The notes beneath the pieces were generated by a model, which ran no database searches, was not told the DNA's origin, and was given only the letters and a program-made list of their open reading frames with translations. DNA of 64,000 nt from Bacillus sp. MYb209 (lineage in GTDB: Bacteria > Bacillota > Bacilli > Bacillales > Bacillaceae_G), in assembly GCF_002975175.1 (NCBI RefSeq), contig NZ_PCNZ01000014.1, positions 1-64,000 on the forward strand, written 5' to 3'. The position numbers and the translations under genes were made by a program. Each line of letters begins with the position of its first letter. Positions within the stretch are counted from its first letter, which is position 1. Shown piece after piece: positions 1-8,902 of the stretch.

Positions 1-3
1 AAA

Positions 4-48
4 TACCCTATAGAATAGACTTTTTTTAAGTGTCTATTCTATAGGGTA
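4..48. terminator. Long perfect hairpin at window edge
   Basis: Two perfect 17-base arms (4-20 and 32-48) enclose an 11-base T-rich loop. No strong T-run follows on the plus strand. It probably ends a gene lying to the left of the window, or acts in both directions. Confidence 0.6.
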
Positions 49-157
49 CATTTTATACTAAGCTTCTTTTTTTATTATCGTAAATTATTGCGACTAATTA
101 CGCTTCCTCTTGCTTAAATAAAACTCCTTTTATTATTCTCAAAAATGACACATAATA

Positions 158-173
158 AGTGATTTAAATCACC
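158..173. promoter_or_regulatory. Fnr-like box upstream of ric
   Basis: AGTGATTTAAATCACC matches the Bacillus Fnr consensus TGTGA-N6-TCACA except at the two outermost bases; its core (159-172) is a perfect palindrome. It lies 67 bases before the ric start codon, a distance that would suit activation by Fnr in anaerobic conditions. Confidence 0.6.
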
Positions 174-240
174 ACATTGATTTGAATTTATCGCTATTCT
201 TGATTTAGATATTACATTTAAACTTTATGGAGGCATTCAT

Positions 241-948
241 ATGAAACATACATTTACTGAAACTTCAATTATCGGTGAGATTGTAACACAATTTCCGAAA
301 GCTAGTGATCTTTTTAAATCATATAGAATAGACTTTTGTTGTGGTGGTAATAGACCACTTATTGATGCAATTAATGAAAGAAATTTATCAGCATCAGAGG
401 TAATCACAGAATTAAACACGCTTTATCATAAAACAAAACTATTAAACAAATCTGAAATTGATTGGAAAAATGCTTCTTATCAAGAATTGATTGATTATGT
501 TGTAAATAAGCATCATCGCTATTTAAATGAAGAATTGCCACAGTTAAGTCCATATGTGACGAAAGTATTACGCGTTCATGGGGCAAGTCAGCCTCATTTA
601 GCTCAAATTCATAAGCTATTTCATGAACTTAAGATTGAATTAGAACAGCATTTAATTAAAGAAGAAACGGAAGAGTTCCCATTAATTTTAGAATTCGAAC
701 AAAATCCGACTGATGAAAATTATGCAAAATTACGTATAGTAGTAGAAGAATTAGAAAGTGAGCATGACCACGCTGGCAATATTATTAAAGAACTTCGTAA
801 GGTGACAAATGACTTTACTCCACCAGAAGGAGCTTGTGGCACTTATCGCCTTGTTTACCAGCGCCTTGAAGCTCTTGAATCTGACTTATTTGAACATATT
901 CATTTAGAAAATAACATTTTATTTCCACGTGCTATCGCAAAAGCTTAA
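241..948 (+). CDS. ric: Iron-sulfur cluster repair di-iron protein (RIC / ScdA / YtfE family)
   Basis: This 235-residue cytoplasmic protein matches the RIC family, which repairs Fe-S clusters damaged by nitric oxide or oxidants. An N-terminal ScdA_N domain (about residues 1-60) carries the signature DFCCGGNRPL. A hemerythrin-like helical bundle follows, with iron-ligand candidates in HHRYLNEELP, HLIKEETEEFP, ESEHDHAG and FEHIHLENNILFPR. The start follows GGAGG. The gene stands alone with an Fnr-like box upstream and a hairpin terminator downstream. Its place beside nitrite reductase fits a role against NO made during nitrate/nitrite respiration. Length is normal for the family. Confidence 0.93.
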   Translation: MKHTFTETSIIGEIVTQFPKASDLFKSYRIDFCCGGNRPLIDAINERNLSASEVITELNTLYHKTKLLNKSEIDWKNASYQELIDYVVNKHHRYLNEELPQLSPYVTKVLRVHGASQPHLAQIHKLFHELKIELEQHLIKEETEEFPLILEFEQNPTDENYAKLRIVVEELESEHDHAGNIIKELRKVTNDFTPPEGACGTYRLVYQRLEALESDLFEHIHLENNILFPRAIAKA

Positions 949-955
949 ATACAGC

Positions 956-992
956 GCAGGACATGAGCATTTTTACTCATGTCCTGCTTTTC
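956..992 (+). terminator. Rho-independent terminator of ric
   Basis: Perfect 12-base arms (956-967 and 976-987), GCAGGACATGAG and its complement, are followed by a short T-run. It lies eight bases after the ric stop codon. Confidence 0.9.
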
Positions 993-1096
993 ATTTTGTA
1001 AAAACATTCACACTTTCCCCCACCGTTTCACTGGACAGCTTGATATAATTTAATTTATCGAAGGTACATATCAGGTAGCATTAAGGAGTTGTATTT

Positions 1097-1257
1097 ATGA
1101 AAGAAAAGATGATAAAAAACATTTACGAGAGATCTTCCTCTTTAAAGACCTTTCAGAAGAAGAACTACAGCCTGCTATGGAGGGTTCTTCATTTCAAACT
1201 GATTATTCCTCCTTACTCCCTTCTTTCATTCCACTAAAAAACATATTCTCTCATTAA
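1097..1257 (+). pseudogene. Relic of a Crp/Fnr-like regulator N-terminus
   Basis: A good ribosome site (AAGGAGTTGTATTT) precedes an ATG at 1097, but that frame soon becomes unlike any protein. One frame over (from 1099) the sequence reads REIFLFKDLSEEELQPAMEG, which resembles the start of the cyclic-nucleotide-binding domain of Crp/Fnr proteins, and then degenerates to a stop at 1255-1257. I read this as a frameshifted, truncated remnant of a regulator gene next to nirB. The resemblance is from memory of the family and the fragment is short, so this is tentative. Confidence 0.4.
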
Positions 1258-1379
1258 ATAAAACTTCTAATCAATGGGAGTTTATTCATTCCCCTACAGA
1301 CTATTAAGCATCCGTCTATCCTTTCGCTTCTCCCTTCACATACGTCCGAATTTTAACAATTTGTGAATCATTATAAAAA

Positions 1380-1395
1380 TGTGATAAATATCACA
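1380..1395. promoter_or_regulatory. Fnr box upstream of nirB
   Basis: TGTGATAAATATCACA is an exact match to TGTGA-N6-TCACA, 77 bases before the chosen nirB start. It predicts anaerobic activation of the nirBD-siroheme operon by the Fnr encoded at 13438-14130. Confidence 0.85.
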
Positions 1396-1472
1396 TCTCC
1401 CTCTTTTTTAATTTTCTATAATGGAAACATAATATACTTTGTTCAACTTTTCACATAAAAGGGGAAATGAAT

Positions 1473-3878
1473 ATGAAAACACGTTTAGTTATGATCGGAA
1501 ATGGTATGGCTGGAATACGCTGTATAGAAGAAATATTAAAACATGATAGTGATTCATATGAGATTACTATTTTTGGAGATGAACCACATCCAAACTATAA
1601 TCGCATTATGCTCTCTCATGTTCTGCAAGGAAAAACAAATATGCAAAATATCATTATGAATGAATATAGTTGGTACGAAGAAAACGAAATAACTTTATAT
1701 ACAAACGAAAGAGTTCAAAGTATTGACCGAGAAGAAAAAGTCATTGTCACAGAAAAAAATCGTACTCTTACATATGACAAACTCATTATCGCAACGGGAT
1801 CTAGTGCTTTTATATTACCTGTTGAAGGTTCCATCCTTCCTGGTGTGACTGGATTTCGAACAATTGAAGATACACAATTTATGATTAATACTGCTAAAGA
1901 AAAGAAAAAGGCCGTTGTCATTGGTGGTGGATTACTTGGTTTAGAAGCCGCAAGAGGCCTCATTGACTTAGGAATGGACGTACATGTTGTTCATTTAATG
2001 CCGAACTTAATGGAGCAACAACTAGATGCTAAAGCCGCTTCTCTATTGCGTGAAGATTTAGAAGCGCAAGGCATGAAATTTCTCATAGAAAAGAAAACTG
2101 TAAAGATTCTTGGTACAGATTATGTTGAGGGTATTCAATTTGAAGATGGTGAAATTTTAAATTGTGATTTAATCGTAATGGCTGTCGGAATACGTCCGAA
2201 TACTCAAATAGCAAAAGATGCTGACTTAATTGTAAATCGCGGTATTGCAGTCAACGACTATATGCAAACAAATGATGAATCCATTTATGCAGTTGGTGAA
2301 TGTGCAGAACATGACGGTATCGCATATGGACTTGTTGCTCCTCTTTATGAACAAGGTGCAATATTAGCAAAACATATAACAAATTTACAAACTGATGGAT
2401 ATGTGGGTAGTATCGTCGGTACACAATTAAAAGTTGCAGGTTGTGATTTATTCTCTGCTGGTCAAATTTATGAAGATGATCAAACGAAAGCAATTTCAAT
2501 ATTTGATGAATGTAAACGTTCCTATAAAAAAGTATTAATTCGTGACAATAAAGTCGTTGGTATCGTTTTATATGGTGATACTGCTGATGGTACACGCCTC
2601 TTTAGCATGTTAAAAAAAGAAGAAGATATACAAGAATATACACCAGCTTCCCTTCTTCACAAAGCTGGTGAAGAAAGTGAACTTAACGTTGCTACTATGA
2701 GTGCGGATGACACTGTGTGCGGATGTAATGGTGTTACGAAAGGCACAATCGTTCATGCCATTTTAGAACAAGAATTAACTACTTTTGAAGAAGTAAAAGG
2801 CTGCACGAAAGCCGCAGGATCTTGTGGTAAATGTCGCCCACTTGTTGAACAAATTTTATCTCATACACTTGGAGATGCTTTTGATGCCTCAGCACAATCT
2901 GCCGGTATGTGTGGATGTACAACTTTATCACGTGATGAAGTTGTAGCGGCAATTCATGAGAAAGGTTTAAAATCGCCAAAAGAAGTACGAAATGTACTCG
3001 GTTTTGCACATGAAGACGGCTGTTCGAAATGTCGTCCTGCTTTAAATTACTATTTACGTATGGCGATTCCAGAAGAATATACAGATGATAAATCATCCCG
3101 TTACGTTAATGAAAGAATGAATGGTAACATCCAGCATGATGGTACATTTTCTGTTATTCCACGTATGTACGGAGGCGTTACAACCGCAGATGATTTAATG
3201 AAAATTGCTGAAGTTGCGAAAAAATATGACGTCCCTCTCGTGAAAATTACAGGTGCAAGTCGAATCGGCTTATATGGTGTTAAGAAACAAGACTTACCTA
3301 ACGTATGGGCCGATTTAAATATGACTTCTGGATATGCGTATTCAAAATCTCTTCGTAATGTAAAATCATGTGTTGGTTCCCGCTTCTGCCGTTTCGGTAC
3401 GAAAGATTCATTAGGACTTGGTATGCTACTTGAACAATCATTAGAAATGGTAGATACACCTCATAAAATGAAGATGGGTGTAACGGGTTGTCCACGTAAC
3501 TGTGCGGAAGTACTTACGAAAGATTTTGGTGTTGTTTGTGTCGAAAATGGATTCCAACTTTATATCGGCGGAAATGGTGGTACGGAAGTACGTGAAGCTG
3601 ACTTTGTAATGATTGTCCCTACTGAAGATGATGTACTTCACATCGCTACAGCTTACGTACAATATTATCGTGAAACTGGTATTTACGGAGAGCGCACTGC
3701 CTACTGGACAGAACGATTAGGCTTCGATCACATAAAAGAAATACTACAAGAGGCAAACATGGTCACTATGTTAAATGAGCGTTTCCAAAAAGCTCGTAGC
3801 ACATATACGGAAGCATGGGGACAAGCACTAGAAACGAAATCACAAAAAGCGATGTATGAAGTAGAAACTGTAAAATAA
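1473..3878 (+). CDS. nirB: Assimilatory/detoxifying nitrite reductase [NAD(P)H], large subunit
   Basis: This 801-residue cytoplasmic enzyme passes electrons from NAD(P)H through FAD, [2Fe-2S]-type and [4Fe-4S] centres to siroheme, reducing nitrite to ammonium. The N-terminus holds a Rossmann FAD site (GNGMAGIRC) and an NAD site (GGGLLGLEAARG). Two BFD-like cysteine clusters follow (CGCNGVTKG with CGKC; CGCTTLSRDE with CSKC). The C-terminal sulfite/nitrite reductase domain has the siroheme/4Fe4S ligands C633-x5-C639 and C673-x3-C677. AAAGGGG favours ATG 1473 over the ATG two codons earlier. It is followed 14 bases later by nirD and then by the siroheme genes. Confidence 0.95.
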   Translation: MKTRLVMIGNGMAGIRCIEEILKHDSDSYEITIFGDEPHPNYNRIMLSHVLQGKTNMQNIIMNEYSWYEENEITLYTNERVQSIDREEKVIVTEKNRTLTYDKLIIATGSSAFILPVEGSILPGVTGFRTIEDTQFMINTAKEKKKAVVIGGGLLGLEAARGLIDLGMDVHVVHLMPNLMEQQLDAKAASLLREDLEAQGMKFLIEKKTVKILGTDYVEGIQFEDGEILNCDLIVMAVGIRPNTQIAKDADLIVNRGIAVNDYMQTNDESIYAVGECAEHDGIAYGLVAPLYEQGAILAKHITNLQTDGYVGSIVGTQLKVAGCDLFSAGQIYEDDQTKAISIFDECKRSYKKVLIRDNKVVGIVLYGDTADGTRLFSMLKKEEDIQEYTPASLLHKAGEESELNVATMSADDTVCGCNGVTKGTIVHAILEQELTTFEEVKGCTKAAGSCGKCRPLVEQILSHTLGDAFDASAQSAGMCGCTTLSRDEVVAAIHEKGLKSPKEVRNVLGFAHEDGCSKCRPALNYYLRMAIPEEYTDDKSSRYVNERMNGNIQHDGTFSVIPRMYGGVTTADDLMKIAEVAKKYDVPLVKITGASRIGLYGVKKQDLPNVWADLNMTSGYAYSKSLRNVKSCVGSRFCRFGTKDSLGLGMLLEQSLEMVDTPHKMKMGVTGCPRNCAEVLTKDFGVVCVENGFQLYIGGNGGTEVREADFVMIVPTEDDVLHIATAYVQYYRETGIYGERTAYWTERLGFDHIKEILQEANMVTMLNERFQKARSTYTEAWGQALETKSQKAMYEVETVK

Positions 3879-3892
3879 GGAGCGTGCACTAT

Positions 3893-4210
3893 ATGTTACA
3901 AACGAAAGAAAAAATAAAAATTATGCGTGCGGAAGACCTTCCTATTCAAATTGGTAAAGAGGTGCAAATGAAAGGTATGTCTATCGCCCTATTTCGTCTC
4001 TCAAATGGCGATATTCGAGCTGTAGAAAATCGTTGCCCTCATAAAAATGGACCGTTAGCAGAAGGAATTGTATCTGGGGAATTCGTCTTTTGTCCACTAC
4101 ATGATTGGAAAATTTCATTAATAACAGGTGAAGTTCAAAAGCCGGATGACGGTTGTATTCAAACGTACGAAGTAGAAGTAATTGACGAGGATATTTATAT
4201 ATACATGTAA
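3893..4210 (+). CDS. nirD: Nitrite reductase [NAD(P)H], small subunit (Rieske-like)
   Basis: A 105-residue Rieske-fold partner of NirB. The two ligand pairs are complete: C48-P-H50 in ENRCPHKNGPLAEG and C67-P-L-H70 in CPLHDWK, so this copy can bind a [2Fe-2S] cluster (some NirD proteins have lost it). AAGGAG ends 10 bases before ATG 3893, which is preferred to a GTG nine bases upstream. It is co-transcribed with nirB, and a hairpin after it may partly separate it from the siroheme genes. Confidence 0.93.
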   Translation: MLQTKEKIKIMRAEDLPIQIGKEVQMKGMSIALFRLSNGDIRAVENRCPHKNGPLAEGIVSGEFVFCPLHDWKISLITGEVQKPDDGCIQTYEVEVIDEDIYIYM

Positions 4211-4215
4211 TTTAC

Positions 4216-4243
4216 AAAAGGAAGCCTACCCTGGCTTCCTTTT
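4216..4243 (+). terminator. Hairpin between nirD and the siroheme genes
   Basis: Arms AAAAGGAAGCC and GGCTTCCTTTT enclose a six-base loop. The T-run is part of the second arm. It may reduce, rather than stop, readthrough into the SumT-HemD gene 27 bases further on. Confidence 0.75.
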
Positions 4244-4269
4244 AAATAAAAACTAAATGAGGTGCGAAT

Positions 4270-5694
4270 ATGAACGGATATATATATTTAGTTGGTGCAG
4301 GACCAGGTGATGAGGGGCTAATTACAAAAAAAGCGATAGATTGCTTAAAGCGTGCAGATATTGTCTTATATGACCGCTTATTGAACCCTACCTTTCTTAG
4401 TTATACGAAAGGAACATGCGAACTTATTTATTGCGGAAAAATGCCAAAGAATCATACTATGCGACAAGAAATGATTAATGCCCACCTACTTCAATTTGCG
4501 AAAGAAGGGAAAATCGTTGTCCGCTTAAAAGGCGGAGATCCATCTATTTTCGGCAGAGTTGGTGAAGAAGCAGAAACTTTAGCGGCAGCGAACATTCCAT
4601 ATGAAATTGTACCAGGTATTACATCTAGCATCGCCGCTAGTAGCTATGCAGGTATCCCCCTCACCCACCGTGACTACAGTAATAGCGTTACTTTACTAAC
4701 TGGACATTCAAAAGGTCCTTTAACCGATCATGGAAAATACAATTCATCCCACAATAGCGACACGATCGCCTACTACATGGGTATAAAAAACTTACCTACA
4801 ATTTGTGAAAGCTTACTACAATCAGGAAAGAAAACAGATACGCCTGTAGCAGTCATTGAATGGGGTACAACTGGAAAACAGCGCGTTGTCACAGGGACAC
4901 TATCAACAATTGTTCATAACGTCAAAAACGAAAATATTTCTAACCCTTCAATGACGATTGTTGGTGATGTCGTTTCCTTGCGTAACCAAATTGCTTGGAA
5001 AGAACGTAAACCATTGCATGGTAAAAAAGTATTATTTGCATCTGCAACAAATAAAGAAAGTTCAATAAAACAACTATTACAAGAATCCGGTGCAGAAATA
5101 TATCAAATTCCAACCTTCAAAAAAGAAGAATACGCATTAACTTCTGAACAAATCCATGAAATTTTCAAAGCAAATCGCCTTGTATTTTGTTCAGCTGAAA
5201 GTGTAGAAATCTTGATGCAATCATGCAGTAAACATCATAAAGATATTCGTTCCTTACAGGCGGAACTGCAGTATATGAACGGTGCCACTCAAGAAAAAAT
5301 GATGCACTATGGACTATTAAGTAAACAAGCAATATTCTCTTCCGATACAACTGTTTATTTAGGCCGGAACATTAATCGAATTGCTTTCATTCAAGAAAAA
5401 ATTGGTGCAGGCTCCTATATGATGACTCATGAGTATAAAATTGATCATCGATTCGATGAAATTCATTCACGTATGCTTTCTGAATTCTCATGGGATAGCA
5501 TTGTATTTGAAGGACGTGCTTCAATTGATACGTTTTTATCAGAAGTAAAACGCCTTGGCTTTATGCATACTCTTACTCTTCCCTTCTCATATACCGATGT
5601 TCCAACTTTACAGTATGCAAATAAAGTCGGGTTTCAAAACGTAGATCATCAATTACAAGAAATTGTTATGAAGAAAGACAGGGTGAGACAATGA
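4270..5694 (+). CDS. Uroporphyrinogen-III C-methyltransferase / uroporphyrinogen-III synthase fusion
   Basis: A 474-residue two-domain protein of the siroheme branch. Residues 1-240 are a SAM-dependent uroporphyrinogen-III methyltransferase (SumT/CobA): VGAGPGDEGLITKKA near the start, YDRLLNP, RLKGGDPSIFGRVGEEAE and VPGITSSIAA are characteristic. From about residue 250 the sequence resembles HemD-type uroporphyrinogen-III synthase, poorly conserved as is usual for that family. It makes precorrin-2 for siroheme, the NirB cofactor. It starts after GAGGTGCGAAT and its stop overlaps the start of the next gene by four bases (ATGA). In Bacillus such genes are often called nasF. Confidence 0.88.
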   Translation: MNGYIYLVGAGPGDEGLITKKAIDCLKRADIVLYDRLLNPTFLSYTKGTCELIYCGKMPKNHTMRQEMINAHLLQFAKEGKIVVRLKGGDPSIFGRVGEEAETLAAANIPYEIVPGITSSIAASSYAGIPLTHRDYSNSVTLLTGHSKGPLTDHGKYNSSHNSDTIAYYMGIKNLPTICESLLQSGKKTDTPVAVIEWGTTGKQRVVTGTLSTIVHNVKNENISNPSMTIVGDVVSLRNQIAWKERKPLHGKKVLFASATNKESSIKQLLQESGAEIYQIPTFKKEEYALTSEQIHEIFKANRLVFCSAESVEILMQSCSKHHKDIRSLQAELQYMNGATQEKMMHYGLLSKQAIFSSDTTVYLGRNINRIAFIQEKIGAGSYMMTHEYKIDHRFDEIHSRMLSEFSWDSIVFEGRASIDTFLSEVKRLGFMHTLTLPFSYTDVPTLQYANKVGFQNVDHQLQEIVMKKDRVRQ

Positions 5695-6401
5695 AAGGAA
5701 TTATATATGTTGGACACGGTAGCCGACTGCAAGAAGGTAACGAACAATTCATTCACTTTATTCAATCTGTTATGAAAGAACGTAACGAAAGGATTCAAAA
5801 AATAGCTTTTCTTGAACTAACAACACCTACCATTCATGATGCAGTTACAGAAGCAGTAATAGAGGGAGCGACTGACATAATGATTGTACCTGTTTTATTA
5901 TTTGCGGCTGCTCATTATAAACGTGATATTCCTTTTGAAATAGAGCAAATGCAAAAGAAATATTCACATATAACATTTTCAGTTGCACCACCTTTTAGTA
6001 CGCATCCACATATGGTTGAACTTGTAGTGAAAAGAATACGTGAAACTATGCCAATGCAAGGTAGTAAAATTCTACTCGTAGGACGAGGTAGTAGTGACCC
6101 TCAGCCTATTTATGAATTACAGCAAATTGGAGCAGCTGTCGAACGAGAACTCGATATGCCGGTATCTTGTTCCTTTTTAACAAAAGGAACCCCCTCTTTT
6201 ACTGCTGAACTTAAAAATATAACATTGAATGCTTCCCGTGTATATGTCATGCCGTACCTTCTCTTTACCGGATTATTGCTTCAAAAAATTAAATTACATA
6301 CAAAAAAATATAATCACGTTACGACTTGTAATTGTCTTCAATTTGATACATACATGAAGTTAGCATTATTAGAACGAATGGAGGAATGTGTGTATGTATA
6401 A
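5691..6401 (+). CDS. sirB: Sirohydrochlorin ferrochelatase (SirB/CbiX type)
   Basis: This 236-residue protein has the two-lobed chelatase pattern. The N-terminal half has GHGSRLQEGN with a metal-binding His and a second His in AAHYKRDIP. The C-terminal half repeats the fold with GRGSSDPQP. The family inserts Fe2+ into sirohydrochlorin to give siroheme. It overlaps the preceding gene by four bases and the following gene slightly, which indicates translational coupling in one siroheme operon. Confidence 0.87.
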   Translation: MKGIIYVGHGSRLQEGNEQFIHFIQSVMKERNERIQKIAFLELTTPTIHDAVTEAVIEGATDIMIVPVLLFAAAHYKRDIPFEIEQMQKKYSHITFSVAPPFSTHPHMVELVVKRIRETMPMQGSKILLVGRGSSDPQPIYELQQIGAAVERELDMPVSCSFLTKGTPSFTAELKNITLNASRVYVMPYLLFTGLLLQKIKLHTKKYNHVTTCNCLQFDTYMKLALLERMEECVYV

Positions 6402-6867
6402 CATGTACCCTCTTATGTTTAATTTAAATAAAAAAGTGGTCGTTATAGTTGGTGGAGGTAAAATTGCATATCGAAAAGCAGCTGGATTAAAGGATACAGG
6501 CGCTTTTGTCACCGTTGTTAGCCCAGAGATTTGTGAGGAAATGAAGGAGCTTCCTTATATTACATGGAAGCAAAAAACTTTTACTAATGATGATATTAAA
6601 GATGCCCATCTTATTTATGCGGCAACAAATCAACATACTGTAAATATGATGGTCAAACAGGCCGCTCATGATTTTCAATGGGTTAACGTTGTAAGTGACG
6701 GTACAGAATCATCATTTCACACACCTGGTGTCATCCGAAATGATGAGCATGTTTTCACTATTTCAACTTCAGGTAAAGATCCATCGTTTACAAAACGTAT
6801 GAAACAAGAATTATCATCTGTCCTTCCTAAACTTATAAAAAAACTTTCTCGTACTCAGAAATTGTAA
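6394..6867 (+). CDS. sirC: Precorrin-2 dehydrogenase (SirC/YlnF type)
   Basis: A 157-residue NAD-dependent enzyme that oxidises precorrin-2 to sirohydrochlorin. The N-terminal Rossmann site KKVVVIVGGGKIAYRKAAGL and the following VVSPEICEE segment are typical. The short length matches the stand-alone Bacillus form rather than the long CysG fusion. GGAGGA at 6380-6385 points to ATG 6394, inside the end of sirB. With the SumT-HemD fusion and SirB it completes siroheme synthesis for NirB. Confidence 0.85.
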   Translation: MYNMYPLMFNLNKKVVVIVGGGKIAYRKAAGLKDTGAFVTVVSPEICEEMKELPYITWKQKTFTNDDIKDAHLIYAATNQHTVNMMVKQAAHDFQWVNVVSDGTESSFHTPGVIRNDEHVFTISTSGKDPSFTKRMKQELSSVLPKLIKKLSRTQKL

Positions 6868-6901
6868 TCTATCTCTTAGCTAAAATATGAATTAACTTTG
6901 G

Positions 6902-6933
6902 ACAAACGTTTTTTAGAGGCGTTTGTTCTTTTT
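6902..6933 (+). terminator. Terminator of the nirBD-siroheme operon
   Basis: Arms ACAAACG and CGTTTGT around an 11-base loop are followed by TCTTTTTG, 34 bases beyond the sirC stop. Confidence 0.75.
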
Positions 6934-7052
6934 GTTTTGGTTTCGTTTTTTAGAATCGCACAGGCAATTGGACAAGAATCTGCGAAGAAAAATAATGGTG
7001 TTGAAAACTTGTAAGCAAGTGAATTTTATGACAACTTCAACATTACGAGCAT

Positions 7053-7079
7053 AAAAAAACAGTTGCTTGAGAGCAACTG
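7053..7079 (-). terminator. Terminator of the SpoIIAA-like gene
   Basis: Arms CAGTTGCT and AGCAACTG (7060-7067, 7072-7079) with a four-base loop; read on the minus strand it is followed by a run of seven T. Confidence 0.85.
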
Positions 7080-7093
7080 GTTCAATAAAGGTT

Positions 7094-7471
7094 TTATATT
7101 GGATATTCATTCAACCAAATTAGCGCTTGTTCATAATCATCAAAAAATTTCACAGATTCTTTTGTATTGGAGTGTTGTAAATAATTCATTATCTCCCCTT
7201 CTTCAAGGAGAAACGCCATTGCCTTACTGTGATTCAAAATGGTTTCATTGAAGAACTTATCTTTCCATGCTTTTTGAACAGAAAAATGATTTGGCGTGTA
7301 TCCTTTTCTATCCACCAACAATTTGTATTTCCGACCCTCGGAAATGAATTGATGACAAACCTGCTCGAAGCCATTAAACCATTCATAAACATCATCTGTT
7401 TTAATCTTGCCAATTAAATGGGTAACAATTATATCTCCTGAAACTGTTGTGCTGATATTCTGTTTACTCAA
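7094..7471 (-). CDS. SpoIIAA/STAS-like hypothetical protein
   Basis: A 125-residue soluble protein without signal or membrane segment. The pattern of an N-terminal beta-rich stretch (DIIVTHLIGKIKTDDVYEW), a central KLLVDRKGY strand and alternating helices is that of SpoIIAA-like / STAS-fold proteins of Bacillus, most of which have no assigned role. It lies as a single gene between two operons with its own terminator. Family assignment is by pattern only. Confidence 0.6.
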   Translation of the reverse strand: MSKQNISTTVSGDIIVTHLIGKIKTDDVYEWFNGFEQVCHQFISEGRKYKLLVDRKGYTPNHFSVQKAWKDKFFNETILNHSKAMAFLLEEGEIMNYLQHSNTKESVKFFDDYEQALIWLNEYPI

Positions 7472-7615
7472 CCTGACATCATCTCCCTTAGTTACAATTA
7501 TGCGTAAAAATCACATAAAATCAATAAGGATAAAATTCTTATGCAATAAAGCAACATTATTTACGAAAAGAGTCTTGTTATTAATAAAACAATTCATTCT
7601 CTTTTGTTCAAGTAG

Positions 7616-7649
7616 AAAAAAGGATGTCTCTACTAGACATCCTTTTTTC
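7616..7649. terminator. Terminator of narK
   Basis: Arms AGGATGTCT and AGACATCCT (7621-7629, 7635-7643) flanked by A-run and T-run, so it can work both ways. It lies just beyond the narK stop and is the expected end of that leftward transcript. Confidence 0.9.
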
Positions 7650-7652
7650 TTA

Positions 7653-8822
7653 TTAATGATCCTTTAACATCACTAACAGCTTCTCTTGGCTATACATCCA
7701 CACTGTAATGATTAAACAAGCAAGTGCTACTTCTGATAACGCCATAAATCCAATCGCATAATGACCTGTCAGTTGGAATAGTAATGTTAAAATTAATGGC
7801 GGGAAAAACCCTCCTAGTCCACCTAAAGCTGATACAACTCCATTTACAATCCCTGCTTGCTCAGAGAAGTACATTGGAACAAGCTTAAAGATTGTTCCAT
7901 TTCCAATGCCTGCACAGAATGCAACTAGTAGGCAACCAAATGTATACACGTTCATACTAGGCATAAATGATAAAATAATACCTGAAAGTGTTAAACCGAT
8001 AAATACAAAGATTAATATTTTAAATGGATTAAATTTATCACCAAGCCAACCACCAATTGGGCGCATTATTGTTGCTAATACGATGAATCCAGCTGTACGC
8101 ATACCTGCATCTACTTTCTCTAATCCGAAGTGAGATACTAAAAAGTTTGGTAAATATACTGTAAATGCAACAAATGATCCAAATGTTAAAAAGTAAAAGA
8201 TACATAGAAACCAAAGTTTTTCATTTTTATATACACCTTTTATTTGTTCCATTAATGGTGTATTCACCTTTTTTTCCTTACGATCGCCTAATAAAAAGTT
8301 CATAAGTGCAAATGCTGCAAGTAAAACTAAATAACACTGTACTGTCGTTCTCCAGCCAAATGAAGTTGCAATGACAGGTGCTAAAAATGAAGTAATTGCT
8401 GTTCCGGCGTTACCAACACCGTAAATACCATTTACAAAACCGTGACTCTCTTTCGGGAAGTATTTCGGTAAAGAAGTTACCCCTACAGAGAATACAGCCC
8501 CACCAATCCCTACAAATAAGCCACCAATAATTAAATCCCTCATAGAATTGGCAACACTAATATAAAAGACAGGGAATAATAATAGAATAAAACTAATAAA
8601 GAATAATTTTCTTGCTCCGTAACGATTTGTCCAATAACCAATTGGAATGCGAAGAATAGAACCTAAAATAACCGGTACTGCTGTGACCATAGAAATTTCT
8701 CCCGCAGTTAATGGAATATCCGCTTTAATATATGGCATTAATGATGATAAAATGACCCATACCATAAAACCGATAACTAGATTAGAAGTTTGTAAACTTA
8801 ATTGAAAATTAGGACTTTTCAT
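7653..8822 (-). CDS. narK: Nitrate/nitrite transporter, MFS family
   Basis: A 389-residue membrane protein with about 12 hydrophobic segments and the major facilitator motif after the second segment (GYWTNRYGARKLFF). Gly-rich stretches such as GIYGVGNAGTAITSF and ALGGLGGFFPP match the nitrate signature of the NarK/NasA branch. It would import nitrate and/or export nitrite for NarGHI. The start follows AGGAGGGAACAGG. It is 80 bases downstream of moaD in the same direction, separated by a hairpin without a T-run. Confidence 0.88.
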   Translation of the reverse strand: MKSPNFQLSLQTSNLVIGFMVWVILSSLMPYIKADIPLTAGEISMVTAVPVILGSILRIPIGYWTNRYGARKLFFISFILLLFPVFYISVANSMRDLIIGGLFVGIGGAVFSVGVTSLPKYFPKESHGFVNGIYGVGNAGTAITSFLAPVIATSFGWRTTVQCYLVLLAAFALMNFLLGDRKEKKVNTPLMEQIKGVYKNEKLWFLCIFYFLTFGSFVAFTVYLPNFLVSHFGLEKVDAGMRTAGFIVLATIMRPIGGWLGDKFNPFKILIFVFIGLTLSGIILSFMPSMNVYTFGCLLVAFCAGIGNGTIFKLVPMYFSEQAGIVNGVVSALGGLGGFFPPLILTLLFQLTGHYAIGFMALSEVALACLIITVWMYSQEKLLVMLKDH

Positions 8823-8863
8823 CCTGTTCCCTCCTATGTATGCATAGTTATATTAATTCCCTC

Positions 8864-8895
8864 CAGTCTAATCACGTACTCACATGATTAGACTG
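8864..8895 (-). other. Stem-loop between moaD and narK
   Basis: Perfect 11-base arms CAGTCTAATCA and TGATTAGACTG enclose a 10-base loop. There is no T-run on either strand, so a processing or RNA-stabilising hairpin is as likely as a terminator. Confidence 0.6.
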
Positions 8896-8902
8896 AAAAG
8901 AA

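Noticed and set aside
2251-3662. Several antisense open frames inside nirB
   Set aside because: They lie opposite a clear, full-length nirB, have no ribosome sites and are rich in His/Tyr/Leu, as expected from the reverse of its codons.
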